Positions 33,161 to 43,542 of a stretch of 64,000 nucleotides of DNA are shown here, piece after piece; within the stretch, counting starts at the first letter, position 1, and each line of letters begins with the position of its first letter. The notes beneath the pieces are model-generated. The model was not told where the DNA came from. It made no database searches and saw only the letters and a program-made list of their open reading frames with translations. Origin of the DNA: Eledone cirrhosa (Eukaryota; Mollusca; Cephalopoda; Octopoda; Eledonidae). A program made the translations under genes and the position numbers. The stretch covers positions 4,840,546-4,904,545 of the forward strand of contig OZ024759.1 in NCBI GenBank assembly GCA_964016885.1, in the 5' to 3' direction.

Positions 33161-33716
33161 TATATATATATATATCCAGGGAGTGTAACATGAAGTTACT
33201 GTAGGTTCACCCAGGTGAGCACTCAATCTTTAGATTCTCGTCCGTCATTACAACAGCAGAGGTCCGACGACCTTTTGATTCCTCAGTCTGGCTAGATCAA
33301 TACTGATCAAACTTTGAGCTGAGCAATAGCAAAACGTGCATCACCAATCAATAAACGTAATGAAGGCTTAACAAATCGTCATTGTATTATTATTATTATA
33401 CACACACACACACATATATATGTATATATAAATATATATATATTTATATATATATCACAGAAAAAAAGATAGGAAAATCTGCTTCATAGAATCAAGACGT
33501 ATCTGAGGACCTTGCGATTTTCAAAGTCAGGTTTGATCATCACATCGATCGTGCCTCGAGCTGGTCGCCAGAGAAACAATTGTAATATGTCCAATAAATT
33601 CCATTCGTCGCAACACTGATTCCCTTTTTTTCTGTGATATCATATTCTGCTCTATGAGAGCATTGAGTGCTCAAATGGCCTACCTCATACGGACACTTTA
33701 AGCATCCAACACCAAT

Positions 33717-33748
<32 letters not shown>

Positions 33749-33795
33749 TATATATATACACACCCACACACATATATATATATACACATATGTAT

Positions 33796-33834
<39 letters not shown>
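33161..33834. other. No gene; unassigned single-copy DNA plus TA/CA microsatellites
   Basis: 33180-33390 and 33460-33715 are moderately complex sequences of unknown origin, possibly old element fragments. They are separated by (TATA)n/(CACA)n at 33400-33455 and 33716-33835. No coding or splice signal recognised. Confidence 0.5.
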
Positions 33835-33835
<1 letters not shown>

Positions 33836-35095
33836 CATCATCATCAGGTCGAGCTTGCTCGGCCTTCTACGACACGTTTCCTCCATCCATCTCTGTCTCT
33901 CATAGCGTTTGCCAGTTCTTCCACAGTGCATCTAGTATCGTCCTCAAGTTGCTTGACGTATGTCTTCTTGGGACGACCAGCGTTTCTTGCTCCAAGAGAT
34001 GGACTCCATAACAACACATCACCTGCTATTTCTTCCTTGCTGCGCCAACAGTGGCCAGCAAATCTGAGTATCTGTCCACATATTGACCTCCTGATAGGTG
34101 GTATATTGCCATAGAGATCCTTATTTGTTGGGTGTTCCCTCCAAGACACATTTAAAGCAGCGTGGGGCATACGTGTGTATGCCCCGTCTAGCTTTTTCTC
34201 CAGTTTTGACGTTAGCGTCCAAGTGATAGAGCCATAAACAAGCACAGATTCCACAGCAGCTCTGAAGAAATTCCTTTTCAGTTTGACCAGCAGGTTTGAT
34301 TTCTATATCTTCTCCATTGCATTCAATGCTCCCCGGGCTTTTCCCAGTCTGATGTTAACATCATGTTCTGTGGAGATGATATAGCTACCCAGGTATTTGA
34401 AGTCGTCAACTTGCTTGATTATATCACCGTTTAGACTTCGCATACCAACTGAGGAGTCTTGGTTCAGGCAAATATATTCTGTTTTGCCTGTCTTGACATA
34501 GAGTTGGATTTCCTTTGCAACTGATTCGATGCTGTGAAGTAGTGATGTTGCATCCTTAAGGTAGTCAGCGAGGACCGCTAAATCATCCACATAGTCAGCA
34601 TCGGTGATTTTCTGAGCTGCATGGCGTCTACACTTTCGTTTTGTGAGAGTGAAACCAAGCTCTAAGTTTTCGTCCAGGGCTTTTCTCAATACATAGTCGA
34701 GGCAGATGATAAAAATGTATGGTGCAAGTGTATCCCCTTGGAGTACTCCTGCAATGATGTCAAAGAAGTTGGTATCTCCATCAGGTGAGCGCACCATTGC
34801 GCAGGTGTTTTTATATAACATCATGATGGCATTTACTGTTTCCCTTGGCAAGCCGTAGGCTAGAAGTATCTCTCTCATCCTCCCACGATGGATGGAATCG
34901 AATGCTTTTGAAAAGTCAATAAACAGGAGAGTTGCTGGGAGGTTTGGGCTTTTACACCTTCCAAGATACGCCGAATAGTAAGTATTTGCCCTGATGTTGA
35001 TCTGTTGGTGCGGAAGCCCTTTTGGTTTTTTCTCAGCAAGGGGTCAATGACAGGTCTTATTCTGTCAAACAGCATGAGATTGTATATCTTTGCGT
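33834..35095 (-). mobile_element. Second LINE lineage, 5'-truncated and frameshifted
   Basis: From right to left on the minus strand: an RT segment with RPVIDPLLRKNQKGFRTNRS and QILTIRRILEG (34875-35100); then GDTLAPYIFIICLDYVLRKA and the active site ITDADYVDDLAVLADYLKDA (34303-34878); then a C-terminal part [28 protein letters not shown] and NAGRPKKTYVKQLEDD (33844-34254). The 3' end has an (ATC)n tail at 33835. At least two frame breaks (near 34880 and 34280). Its YVDD and C-terminus distinguish it from the RTE copies; clade not determined. Confidence 0.8.
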
Positions 35096-35185
35096 GTGTG
35101 TATATATATACACACACGCACACATATATATGTATATACACACACACATATATATATACTGTAATATACATCATAATATACATAC

Positions 35186-35319
35186 CGTGGTGACAGTCAG
35201 GTCCCTGGTAACTGGGTTGACAACCTCCACTGGAACACACACCTGTGATGAAGTTGTGGTGACATCAGCACAGTGGCAGGTTTCTTTACAGTTGAGGCCG
35301 TAGTTACCTTGACGACACT
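35186..35319 (-). pseudogene. EGF-like exon with 4-nt deletion
   Basis: 134 bp where sisters have 138. The N-terminal half is sound (CRQGNYGLNCKETCHCAD), and the C-terminal half is sound in another frame (GVCSSGGCQPSYQGPDCHH), with donor GTATG. Between CAD and GVC there are 20 nt instead of 24, so a 4-nt deletion shifts the frame. As a phase 1-1 exon it can be skipped without harm. Confidence 0.75.
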
Positions 35320-35335
35320 CTCAAATATTGGACAT

Positions 35336-35690
35336 TATGTACCAACATCACCATCACCACCATCAACATCACCATCACCACCACCATTGTCCTCCTCACC
35401 ACCACCACCAACATCACCACCATCACCATCACCACCACCACCAACATCACCACCACCATCAACATCACCATCATCACCATCAACATCACCACCATCACCA
35501 CCATCATCATCACCACCATCATTATCACCATCACCATCATGACCACCACCACCATCAACATTATCACCATCATCACCATCACTACCACCATCATCAGCAT
35601 CATTCTTATCACCATCACCACCATCACCATTGTCCTCCTCATCACCACCACCACCACCACCACCACCATCATCATCACCACCACCATCTG
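35336..35690. repeat. (CAC/CAT)n trinucleotide-rich array
   Basis: About 355 bp made almost only of CAC, CAT and CCA triplets, with a few TGTCCTCCTC breaks. It gives low-complexity ORFs on both strands (poly-His, Met/Val, Asp/Gly), which are not genes. It lies in the intron just upstream of the damaged EGF exon at 35186. Confidence 0.95.
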
Positions 35691-35699
35691 GGAGATCAA

Positions 35700-38035
35700 A
35701 AATACTGTTGTGGTCCCATTCCATTACTTCACCAATCTTGTAGACCCTAAATATTGTAATGGTCACTGTCCCTTCTCTTCCACCAACCTGAGAGACCCTA
35801 AATACTGTTGTGGTCCATGTCCCTTCTCTTCCACCAATCTGGGAGTCACTAAATACTGTCATGGTTCCTGTTCCTCCCTCCAGTAATCTTGGAGACCCTA
35901 AATACTGTTGTAGTACCTTCCCATTCCTTCCACTAATTTTGGAGACCCTAAATATTGCAATGGTTACTGTCCCTTCCTTCCTTTCATTCAATCTAGTGGA
36001 TCCTAAATACTGTTCTGGTCCCTGTTCCTTCTCTTCCACCAATCAGTGAGTCCCTAAATACTGTCATGGTTCCTGTCCCTTACTTCTCTTCCACCAATCA
36101 GTGAGTCCCTTAATACTGCCGTAGACCCTGTCTCTTCTCTTCCACCAATCAGTGAGTCCCTTAATACTGTTGTGGTCCCTGTCTCTTCTCTTCCACCAAT
36201 CAGTGAGTCCCTTAATACTGTTGTGGTCCCTGTCTCTTCTCTTCCACCAATCAGTGAGTCCCTTAATACTGTTGTGGTCCCTGTCTCTTCTCTTCCACCA
36301 ATCAGTGAGTCCCTAAATACTATCATGGTCCCTGTCTCTTCTCTTCCACCAATCAGTGAGTCCCTAAATACTGTCATGGTCCCTGTCTCTTCTCTTCCAC
36401 CAATCAGTGAGTCCCTAAATACTATCATGGTCTCTGTCTCTTCTCTTCCACCAATCAGTGAGTCCCTTAATACTGTCGTGGTCCCTGTCTCTTCTCTTCT
36501 ACCAATCAGTGAGTCTCTTAATATTGTCGTGGTCCCTGTCTCTTCTCTTCCACCAATCAGTGAGTCCCTAAATACTGTCGTGGTCCCTGTCTCTTCTCTT
36601 CCACCAATCAGTGAGTCCCTTAATACTGTCGTGGTCCCTGTTTCTTCTCTTCCACCAATCAGTGAGTCCCTAAATACTGTCGTGGTCCCTGTCTCTTCTC
36701 TTCCACCAATCAGTGAGTCCCTTAATACTGTTGTGGTCCCTGTCTCTTCTCTTCCACCAATCAGTGAGTCACTAAATACTGTCGTGGTCCCTGTCTCTTC
36801 TCTTCCACCAATCAGTGAGTCCCTTAATACTGTCGTGGTCCCTGTCTCTTCTCTTCCACCAATCAGTGAGTCCCTAAATACTGTCGTGGTCCCTGTCTCT
36901 TCTCTTCCACCAATCAGTGAGTCCCTTAATACTGTCGTGATCCCTGTCTCTTCTCTTCCACCAATCAGTGAGTCCCTTAATACTGTCGTGGTCCCTGTCT
37001 CTTCTCTTCCACCAATCAGTGAGTCCCTTAATACTGTCGTGGTCCCTGTCTCTTCTCTTCCACCAATCAGTGAGTCACTAAATACTGTCGTGGTCCCTGA
37101 CTCTTCTCTTCCACCAATCAGTGAGTCCCTAAATACTATCATGGTCCTTGTCTCTTCTCTTCCACCAATCAGTGAGTCCCTTAATACTGTTGTGGTCCCT
37201 GTCTCTTCTCTTCCACCAATCAGTGAGTCCCTTAATACTGTCGTGGTCCCTGTCTCTTCTCTTCCACCAATCAGTGAGTCCCTAAATACTATCATAGTCC
37301 CTGTCACTTCTCTTCCACCAATCAGTGAGTCCCTAAATACTATCATGGTCCCTGTCTCTTCTCTTCCACCAATCAGTGAGACCCTAAATACTGTCGTGGT
37401 CCCTGTCTCTTCTCTTCCACAAATCAGTGAGTCCCTTAATACTGTCGTTGTCCCTGTCTCTTCTCTTCCACCAATCAGTGAGTCCCTTAATACTGTCGTG
37501 GTCCCTGTCTCTTCTCTTCCACCAATCAGTCAGTCCCTTAATACTGTCGTGGTCCCTGTCTCTTCTCTTCCACCAATCAGTGAGTCCCATAATACTGTCG
37601 TGGTCCCTGTCTCTTCTCTTCCACCAATCAGTGAGTCCCTTAATACTGTCGTGGTCCCTGTCTCTTCTCTTCCACCAATCAGTGAGTCCCTAAATACTAT
37701 CATGGTCCCTGTCTCTTCTCTTCCACCAATCAGTGAGTCCCTAAATACTGTTGAGTTCCCTGTCTCTTCTCTTCCACCATTCAGTGAGTCCCTAAATACT
37801 GTCGTGGTCCCTGTCTCTTCTCTTCCACCAATCAGTGAGTCCCTAAATACTGTCGTGGTCCCTGTCTCTTCTCTTCCACCAATCAGTGAGTCCCTAAATA
37901 CTGTCGTGGTCCCTGTCTCTTCTCTTCCACCAATCAGTGAGTCCCTAAATACTATCATGGTCCCTGTCTCTTCTCTTCCACCAATCAGTGAGTCCCTAAA
38001 TACTATCATGGTCCCTGTCCCTTCCCTCTCTAAAG
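35700..38035. repeat. 51-bp tandem array (about 40 copies)
   Basis: Unit TTCTCTTCCACCAATCAGTG plus AGTCCCTAAATACTGTCGTG plus GTCCCTGTCTC. Homogeneous from 36060 to 38030; the left edge (35700-36050) is more divergent. Because 51 is divisible by three, several frames stay open: a 622-residue plus-strand ORF of VVPVSSLPPISESLNTV phrases and a 430-residue minus-strand ORF. It ends 20 bp from the donor of the EGF exon at 38057, so it is intronic. Not treated as coding. Confidence 0.93.
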
Positions 38036-38056
38036 GGTAAACAGATAAAAACTTAC

Positions 38057-38194
38057 TTGACTGGCAGCTGTGTCCCCTGTAAGCAGGTGAGCACCTTCCA
38101 TTGATGCAGATACCATTGTCAGAGTAACATTTGCCATTATTCAGACAGTGGCACTTCTTAACACAGTTGACACCAAACATGCCATGGGCACATC
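38057..38194 (-). CDS. EGF-like module exon (intact, divergent)
   Basis: 138-bp phase 1-1 exon, acceptor TTCTCAG, donor GTAAGTTT. Encodes CAHGMFGVNCVKKCHCLNNG then KCYSDNGICINGRCSPAY and RGHSCQS. Same eight-cysteine pattern as the array to its left but clearly more diverged, so it is likely an older module. Confidence 0.85.
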
Positions 38195-38295
38195 CTGAGA
38201 AAACAACTTCAATATGTAATTACTGTATTTCCTGACGCCGAAGACACTTCGTCCTCGAGGACACACCCTAATTCTGACAACCAAAAATTTGAAAA

Positions 38296-38492
38296 AAAAT
38301 AATTGTTTCTACTTTTGGCACAAGGCCAGCAATTATCCCAGTGTATTACTGGTACTTTATTTTATCCACCCCGTAAGGATGAAAGGCCAAGTTAACCTCG
38401 GCGGGATTTGAACTCAGAATGGCAAGTGCTGTAACTCTATGCGTCAAAGCATGGCGTCCGACCCTCTACCGATACTGCCAATTCACCGCCCT
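38296..38492 (-). mobile_element. tRNA-headed SINE (GGCGGTG type), minus orientation
   Basis: Reverse of the SINE with head GGCGGTGAATTGGCAGTATC and body GTAGAGGGTCGGACGCCATG, a box B-like GAGTTCAAATCCCGCC, and tail GGCCTTGTGCCAAAAGTAG. Fits the tRNA-derived SINEs known from squid and octopus. Other copies: 40375, 40535, 43707, 46235, 48310-49200. Confidence 0.85.
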
Positions 38493-38774
38493 TTGAAGAA
38501 AAATAATAAACAACTTTCGGCCTCCAGGATGCATGGTAGATTTTTGAGACTTATTTTAGTAAAAGTAGCGTCTTTGACGCCGGGAAATACGGTGAGTTTA
38601 ATTAATTTAAATTTCAGAGTTGTTATCTTTCATCCTTTGAGTGTATCCCATTTACAATAGTAACTCTATAACCCTGCATGTTGTAGAAAGAGCCTAAAAT
38701 AGTTTGGCATCAAGAAGGGCATCCAGCAGCAAAATAATGCCTCAATACTATATATCATCATCATCATTGGATGC

Positions 38775-39130
38775 GCAATGTCAATGTGCATGAATGAGCA
38801 AGCATAGACGAGTTGAGAAAGAAATTGTGTATAATAGGGATAAGCTGTAGTGTGTGGGAGAGAAGACTGCGTTGGTATAGACATATGATGTGCATGGAGG
38901 ATGACTGCTGGGTAAAGAAGTGCCAAGAAATCCCAGTAGAAAGAAGATGCAGTAGAGGAAGACCACGAAAATCATGGACGAAGGTGGTGAGATCTGACCT
39001 CAGATTGCTGAAGCTCATGGAGGAGATGACGAAAGACTGTGATGAATGGAGAGATGCTGTGCTGTATAGGACCCATCCCACCCTTGCAAGCAGGGAAAAG
39101 CGGACGTAAAATGATGATGATGATCATCAT
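38775..39130 (+). mobile_element. RTE-like LINE C-terminal fragment
   Basis: Reads RKKLCIIGISCSVWERRLRW, YRHMMCMEDDCW, CSRGRPRKSWTKVVRSDL and ends with a (GATGAT) tail. Same C-terminal family as the RTE copies, but a distinct subfamily shared with 46585-46985. Strongly 5'-truncated. Confidence 0.78.
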
Positions 39131-39330
39131 CATGGTTATCATCATCATCATCATCATTGTTTAACATCCATCTTCCACACTAGTCTGGATTAGATGGTTT
39201 TGTTCCACTTGAGGTGAGATTGGTCTGGAGACCGTGTCTTGCTTGTACAGAACTGTCTTTGGTAGGTTTTTTACCCCTGGAGGCCCTTCCTAACACCAAC
39301 CACATTTACAGTGTACATCTTCTGTTTATT
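39131..39330 (-). mobile_element. SINE/LINE tail fragment
   Basis: (ATC)n followed by GTTTAACATCCATCTTCCAC and GGCCCTTCCTAACACCAACC, the reverse of the common SINE/RTE 3' tail. Confidence 0.65.
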
Positions 39331-39872
39331 ACATAATTCTGTTATACGTATTTCGAAGATGTCAGAGTGGTTGCATAACTTTCTGACATGTTCTCTTCAG
39401 ACAAGTTGAAATTTGTGTTCTTTTATTTTGTTTTTGATATGCTACCAAGGAGTGGGGGTTAGAGTTGTGTTTGCATTCCTGTCCAGTTGTTATATGGTTT
39501 GGATGGCTATTCTAGTAGGCAGATATAAAGCAGGAGGTGCTATTGTTGCTGACATACTAGGGATGCTAAGTAGGTTAAGGTATCAAATTACCAGAGGGGT
39601 AAGTCATCACCCCACCCCCCGTTCATATATGTTAAAGAATTTGTTCGAATAATCTACTTATTTTTTTATTTATTTGAACTTTGTTTATTTGTTTGAACTA
39701 CATAGCTATATATCCAGGCTGTGTATTATTAGAGAAGGTGATTCTTGTGTAACTATGTAAGGATGCATTAAATGTATAGATTTAGTCATTATGTTCAGCT
39801 CTAGGTGGAAGTTAGCATGGAACGTGTTAACTATCTAATCTAAGGAAAGTTTTAGATATTTTATGCATACAA
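39331..39872. other. No recognised feature
   Basis: AT-rich intronic sequence with one 79-codon plus-strand ORF (39413-39652). No homologous phrase, codon pattern or splice context that I can recognise. Confidence 0.5.
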
Positions 39873-40046
39873 GTATTAACTCTTTAGCATTTACATTACT
39901 CTGTAATGTATTTTCTCTGTAAAGTCTTTACCTCACATAATAATCTCACATAATATCAAATCCACAAGATTTTGATATTATTTATTTTGAGAACAATACC
40001 TTAACAAAAGTATGAGCAGCCAGTTACGGCTGGTTTGAACAGAAAA
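39873..40046 (-). mobile_element. Truncated piggyBac-like MITE
   Basis: Starts TTAACTCTTTAGCATTTACA, the terminal repeat of the MITE at 45491. It continues with TCTCACATAATATCAAATCC and 'TGAGCAGCCAGTTACGGCTG', and stops at 'GAACAGAAAAAG' before the other terminus. Confidence 0.7.
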
Positions 40047-40200
40047 AGCACCACCTACACTCCACTCCTACTATAACCATGACAGCCACCTCCACTCCAC
40101 CACCACCTACACTCCACTCCCACTATAACCACGACAGCCACCAACACTCCCCTCCCACTATAACCATGACAACCACCTACACTCCACCACCACCACTCAC
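40047..40200. repeat. Short minisatellite of CACC/ACTCC words
   Basis: Three to four imperfect copies of a roughly 30-50-bp unit with CACCTACACTCCACTCC and TATAACCATGACAACCACC. Ends at the donor of the exon at 40201. Confidence 0.75.
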
Positions 40201-40335
40201 CTTTACAAGTGTTATTCACATCAATATATCCATCTTTACATCCAGTCACACATTTGCCAGTCAATTGATCACATGTCTTTCTGCAGTTGTTGCACTCTTC
40301 TTTACAATTTCTTCCATAGAATCCAGGGAGACATT
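40201..40335 (-). CDS. EGF-like module exon following the lectin domain
   Basis: 135-bp phase 1-1 exon, acceptor TTTCTAG, donor GTGAGTGG. Encodes CLPGFYGRNCKEECNNCRKT then CDQLTGKCVTGCKDGYID and VNNTCK. Different cysteine spacing from the 138-bp modules (CNNC in place of CHC), as in the first EGF after the lectin domain in molluscan lectin+EGF receptors. It links the lectin exons to the EGF run. Confidence 0.85.
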
Positions 40336-40374
40336 CTAGAAAGACAAACAATCTTAGTCATTATTTCAATCTAG

Positions 40375-40750
40375 GGCAGTGGATTGGCAGAATCGGTGGA
40401 GCATCGAACACCATGCTTTGCGGCATAAAGTTATGGCCCTTTATGATCTGAGTTCAAATCGCGCCGAGGTTAACTTTGCTTTTCATCCTTACGGGGTCTT
40501 GTGCCTATATAAGGAACCATTATTTTAATCAAGGGCGGTGGATTGGCAGTATCGTTAGAGTGTCGAACACCATGCTTTGCGGTATTGAGTTACGACCCTT
40601 TCCATTCTGAGTTCAAAACCCGCCAAAGTTAGCTTGGCCTTTCATCCTTACGGGGTCGATAAAATAAAGTACCAGTCACACACTGGGGTCATTTAAATCG
40701 ACTTTCCCCCTTCCCTTCAAATTGCTGGCCTTGTGCCAACAGTAGAAACA
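40375..40750 (+). mobile_element. Two adjacent tRNA-headed SINEs (GGCGGTG type)
   Basis: First copy about 40375-40530 (starts GGCAGTGGATTGGCAGAATC, ends TTGTGCCTATATAAGGAACC, middle shortened). Second copy about 40535-40750 (GGCGGTGGATTGGCAGTATC to TTGCTGGCCTTGTGCC). Both are plus orientation. Confidence 0.82.
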
Positions 40751-40787
40751 ATTATTTCAATCTGCACTTTGACAATGCTGTTTATTT

Positions 40788-41450
40788 TAACCCTTTAGCA
40801 TTTACATTACCCTGTATTTACTATTGTATTTTCATGGTAAAGGCTTTACCTCACATAATTATCTCACATAACATTTACATTACTCTGTATTTACTATTGT
40901 ATTTTCATGGTAAAGGCTTTACCTCACATAATTATCTCACATAACATTTACATTACCCTGTGTTTACTATTGTATTTTCATGGTAAAGGCTTTACCTCAC
41001 ATAATTATCTCACATAACATTTACATTACTCTGTATTTACTATTGTATTTTCATGGTAAAGGCTTTACCTCACATAATTATTTCACATAACATTTACATT
41101 ACCCTGTATTTACTATTGTATTTTCATGGTAAAGGCTTTACCTCACATAATTATCTCACATAACATTTACATTACTCTGTATTTACTATTGTATTTTCAT
41201 GGTAAAGGCTTTACCTTACATAATTATCTCACATAATATTTACATTACCCTGTATTTACTATTGTATTTTCATGGTAAAGGCTTTACCTCACATAATTAT
41301 CTCACATAATATTGAATCTACGAAATTTTAATATTATTTATTTTGAGAAGAAAACCTTAACATCAGTATGAGTGGCCAGTTGCAGCTGATTTGAACAGAG
41401 GTTAGAGAATTCTGGCCGGATATGGCCAGTTTAAATGCTAAAGGGTTAAA
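40788..41450 (-). mobile_element. piggyBac-like MITE with internal 73-bp array
   Basis: Ends TTAACCCTTTAGCATTTA (left) and TAAATGCTAAAGGGTTAA (right), so TTAA flanks and inverted CCCTTTAGCATTTA termini, as in piggyBac-type elements. The compact copy at 45491-45719 is 229 bp; this copy is longer because a 73-bp segment (ATTTACTATTGTATTTTCAT, GGTAAAGGCTTTACCTCACA) is repeated about 6.5 times at 40800-41310. Within the unit, GTAAAGGCTTTAC is a short palindrome. Confidence 0.85.
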
Positions 41451-41906
41451 CTGTTTACATTCCATTATAATTTCATGTAAGAACCTTTGTTAAGTTATAT
41501 TCCAAACCACCTGAAACTGCTCCAGGTTCTATGCTACAAAATTGTTTATTCCAAAGCCTTTATATTATCTAAAAATCTTCCATCTAATTTCATGTAAGAA
41601 CCTTTGTTAAGTTACATTCCAAACCACCTGAAACTGCCCTTATTCCACTTTAAGTTTACGGTTCATTTCTTTTTCATTTAGAATTGTCTCCTGCAAGAAC
41701 ATAGATGAAAATGGATGAAAATGCACAAAAATTCAAACTGGTTATAATCAACAAGTAAAATCTTTTTCATTTTTTTTTTTTTGGCATGGCATTGGAAAAG
41801 CATCACACTGTCTAAAAAAGTCTGTCTTAAACCATAAGGCTTGTTAGGCCAATGCTTATCTCGGTTTCATGGCATGAAGCAACTTGAAGTACAAGACACC
41901 TTGCTG
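41451..41906. other. No gene; diverged repeat fragments
   Basis: Contains a local direct repeat of 'AATTTCATGTAAGAACCTTTG ... AACCACCTGAAACTGC' (about 41470-41520 and 41587-41640), a poly-T tract at 41768, and a piece of SINE tail at 41840-41885. Confidence 0.5.
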
Positions 41907-42105
41907 TGAAGGCACATGGCTTAGTGGTTAGAGCATTGGGCTTGCAATTGAAAGGTTGTGAGTTCAATTCTCGGACCAGGTGATGTGTTGTTTCCTTGAG
42001 CAAGACACTTTATTTCACATTGCTCCAGTTTACTCAGCTGTAGAAATGAAATGATAGGACTGGGGTCCCTATCATTAAATTACCCTAGACACCTCCAACG
42101 AGATA
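41907..42105 (+). mobile_element. tRNA-derived SINE (5' part)
   Basis: Head CACATGGCTTAGTGGTTAGA and GGTTGTGAGTTCAATTCTC, centre CTTGAGCAAGACACTTTATT, cut off after 'ACTGGGGTCCCTATCATT'. Same family as 5671 and 25735. Confidence 0.82.
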
Positions 42106-42239
42106 TACCTTGGAGGAGGCCAGCTAAACCTGCATATGTGTGAGCTGTAACAACAACAACCTCGCTGGACAGGACACCAGTCCATCACAGTGTTAAACCT
42201 CCAGCTATTACAGGTACTCATTTTCAGCTATATAATACA

Positions 42240-42490
42240 ATATATTTTTCGTTAGGCTGGTGCTTATCTCTGTTTCATGGCGTGAAGCGACTGGGAGTAC
42301 AAGATTCCCCCCTGGACAGGACACCAGTCCATCACAGGGTTAAACCTCCAGCTATTACTGGTACTCATTTTCAGCTGAGTATACTGGAGCAATGTGAAGT
42401 GAAGTGTTTTGCTCAAGAACACAACATGTAACCCAGCTCAGGAATCGAACCCATGACATTATGATTCTATGTCCAACACCCTTACCACTA
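42240..42490 (-). mobile_element. tRNA-derived SINE, minus orientation
   Basis: Read in reverse: head with 'AGTGGTAAGGGTGTTGGAC' and GGGTTCGATTCC, centre CTTGAGCAAAACACTTC and a body with GGACTGGTGTCCTGTCCAGG. Different head and body from the 25735 family; matches 47636-48030. Confidence 0.75.
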
Positions 42491-42699
42491 GGCAATGCAC
42501 CAAACTGTGCAACTCCTAAATATTTTTGTATCTCCTCGTGTTTGTGTTTTTGTAGTTTTTATGTCAAATGAATTCAGAGCATAATCGACATGAGATGATT
42601 TCAACTAAAACCTGTTTCCCTATAAATATGAAACACCCTAATATATATGTATATATGTTAAAGGTATATTATAAAGAGAAAGGACCTGCTGGCTGAGCT

Positions 42700-42995
42700 C
42701 TTGCTCTTTATAAAATAGCCATGCTCTACTACTGTGGGCTTTGTGTTGTGTTCTTGAGCAAGACACTTTATTTCACGTTGCTCCAGATCACTCAGCTGTG
42801 GAAATGGGTTGCGATGTCACTGGTGCCAAGCTGTATCGGCCATTGCCTTTCCCTTGGACAATATCAGTGGCATAGAGAGGGGAGGCTGTTATGCATGGGC
42901 TACTGCTGGTCTTCTACAAAACAACCTTGCCCAGACTTGTGCCTTGGAGGGGAACTTTCTAGACTCAAATTCTATGGACATTCGTGACCGAAGGA
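42700..42995 (+). mobile_element. SINE body fragment
   Basis: Carries GTTCTTGAGCAAGACACTTT, 'GATGTCACTGGTGCCAAGCTGTATC' type body and a CTTCCACAAAACAACCTTGC-like tail region. The same body recurs at 59590-59700 and 62320-62690. The two short ORFs here are by-products. Confidence 0.65.
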
Positions 42996-43118
42996 TCTCT
43001 TTACCTTTTACCCTTACTAACCCATGTATCGAATACTCTGTTCAGTAATGGTCTAACTAGTTTTAAACTGGTTCTATCCTGATTTATGTTAAAGGTATAA
43101 AGGTATCTATATACTTAC

Positions 43119-43307
43119 GAAAGACCTCCACTTCACACATGCTAAGGCTAGGTCCTGACAGCAGAATTATTGTGATTTTGTTGCCCTTAACAGGACTAGA
43201 ACATTGCACATCAATAACTTTTGTCTTCTCTAGATTGGAAATCTTCTTACATATTCTGTGTTTTTTGTCATTTGATACCAACACTATTATTGAGAATTTA
43301 TTTTGTG
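43119..43307 (-). CDS. Fucolectin/F5-8C-like domain exon, C-terminal half
   Basis: 189-bp phase 1-1 exon, acceptor TTTCTGCAG, donor GTAAGTAT. Encodes 63 residues ending PSLSMCEVEVF, with CKKISNLEKTKVIDVQCSSP and VKGNKITIILL. The two cysteines and the LxLCEVEV ending are the hallmark of the second half of eel-fucolectin/tachylectin-type domains. It follows 47212-47469 in the transcript. Likely role: calcium-dependent glycan binding at the cell surface, but sugar-contact residues were not verified. Confidence 0.83.
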
Positions 43308-43542
43308 CTGCAGAAAAACCTGGTAAGAAAGTTAAAACAAAAAACAAATAGCAATGGTATTTGGTGGTGGTGGTGGTGGTGGTGAGGAGGAGGGAGGTTT
43401 GGGTAAAGTTTAGTCAAAAAGTGATTGGCAAACATGGGCTTGGACCAGTGCAAGATTTAGGGCACATGAAGCCCTGTGCTAGTTATGTTATGAGGCCTCT
43501 TACTCGTAAAAAATTCATCATAAAAAATTGTGCCAAATTTAG

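Noticed and set aside
35328..35750. Poly-histidine ORF and its Met/Val-rich reverse
   Set aside because: CAC/CAT triplet array, low complexity on both strands.
36172..38040. 622-residue plus-strand ORF of VVPVSSLPPISESLNTV repeats
   Set aside because: The 51-bp unit is divisible by three and several frames are open on both strands; it lies in an intron of the opposite-strand gene, with no splice or start evidence.
42721..43048. Small plus-strand genes of 88 and 79 codons
   Set aside because: They lie in a SINE body that recurs at 59590 and 62490 without conserved frames.
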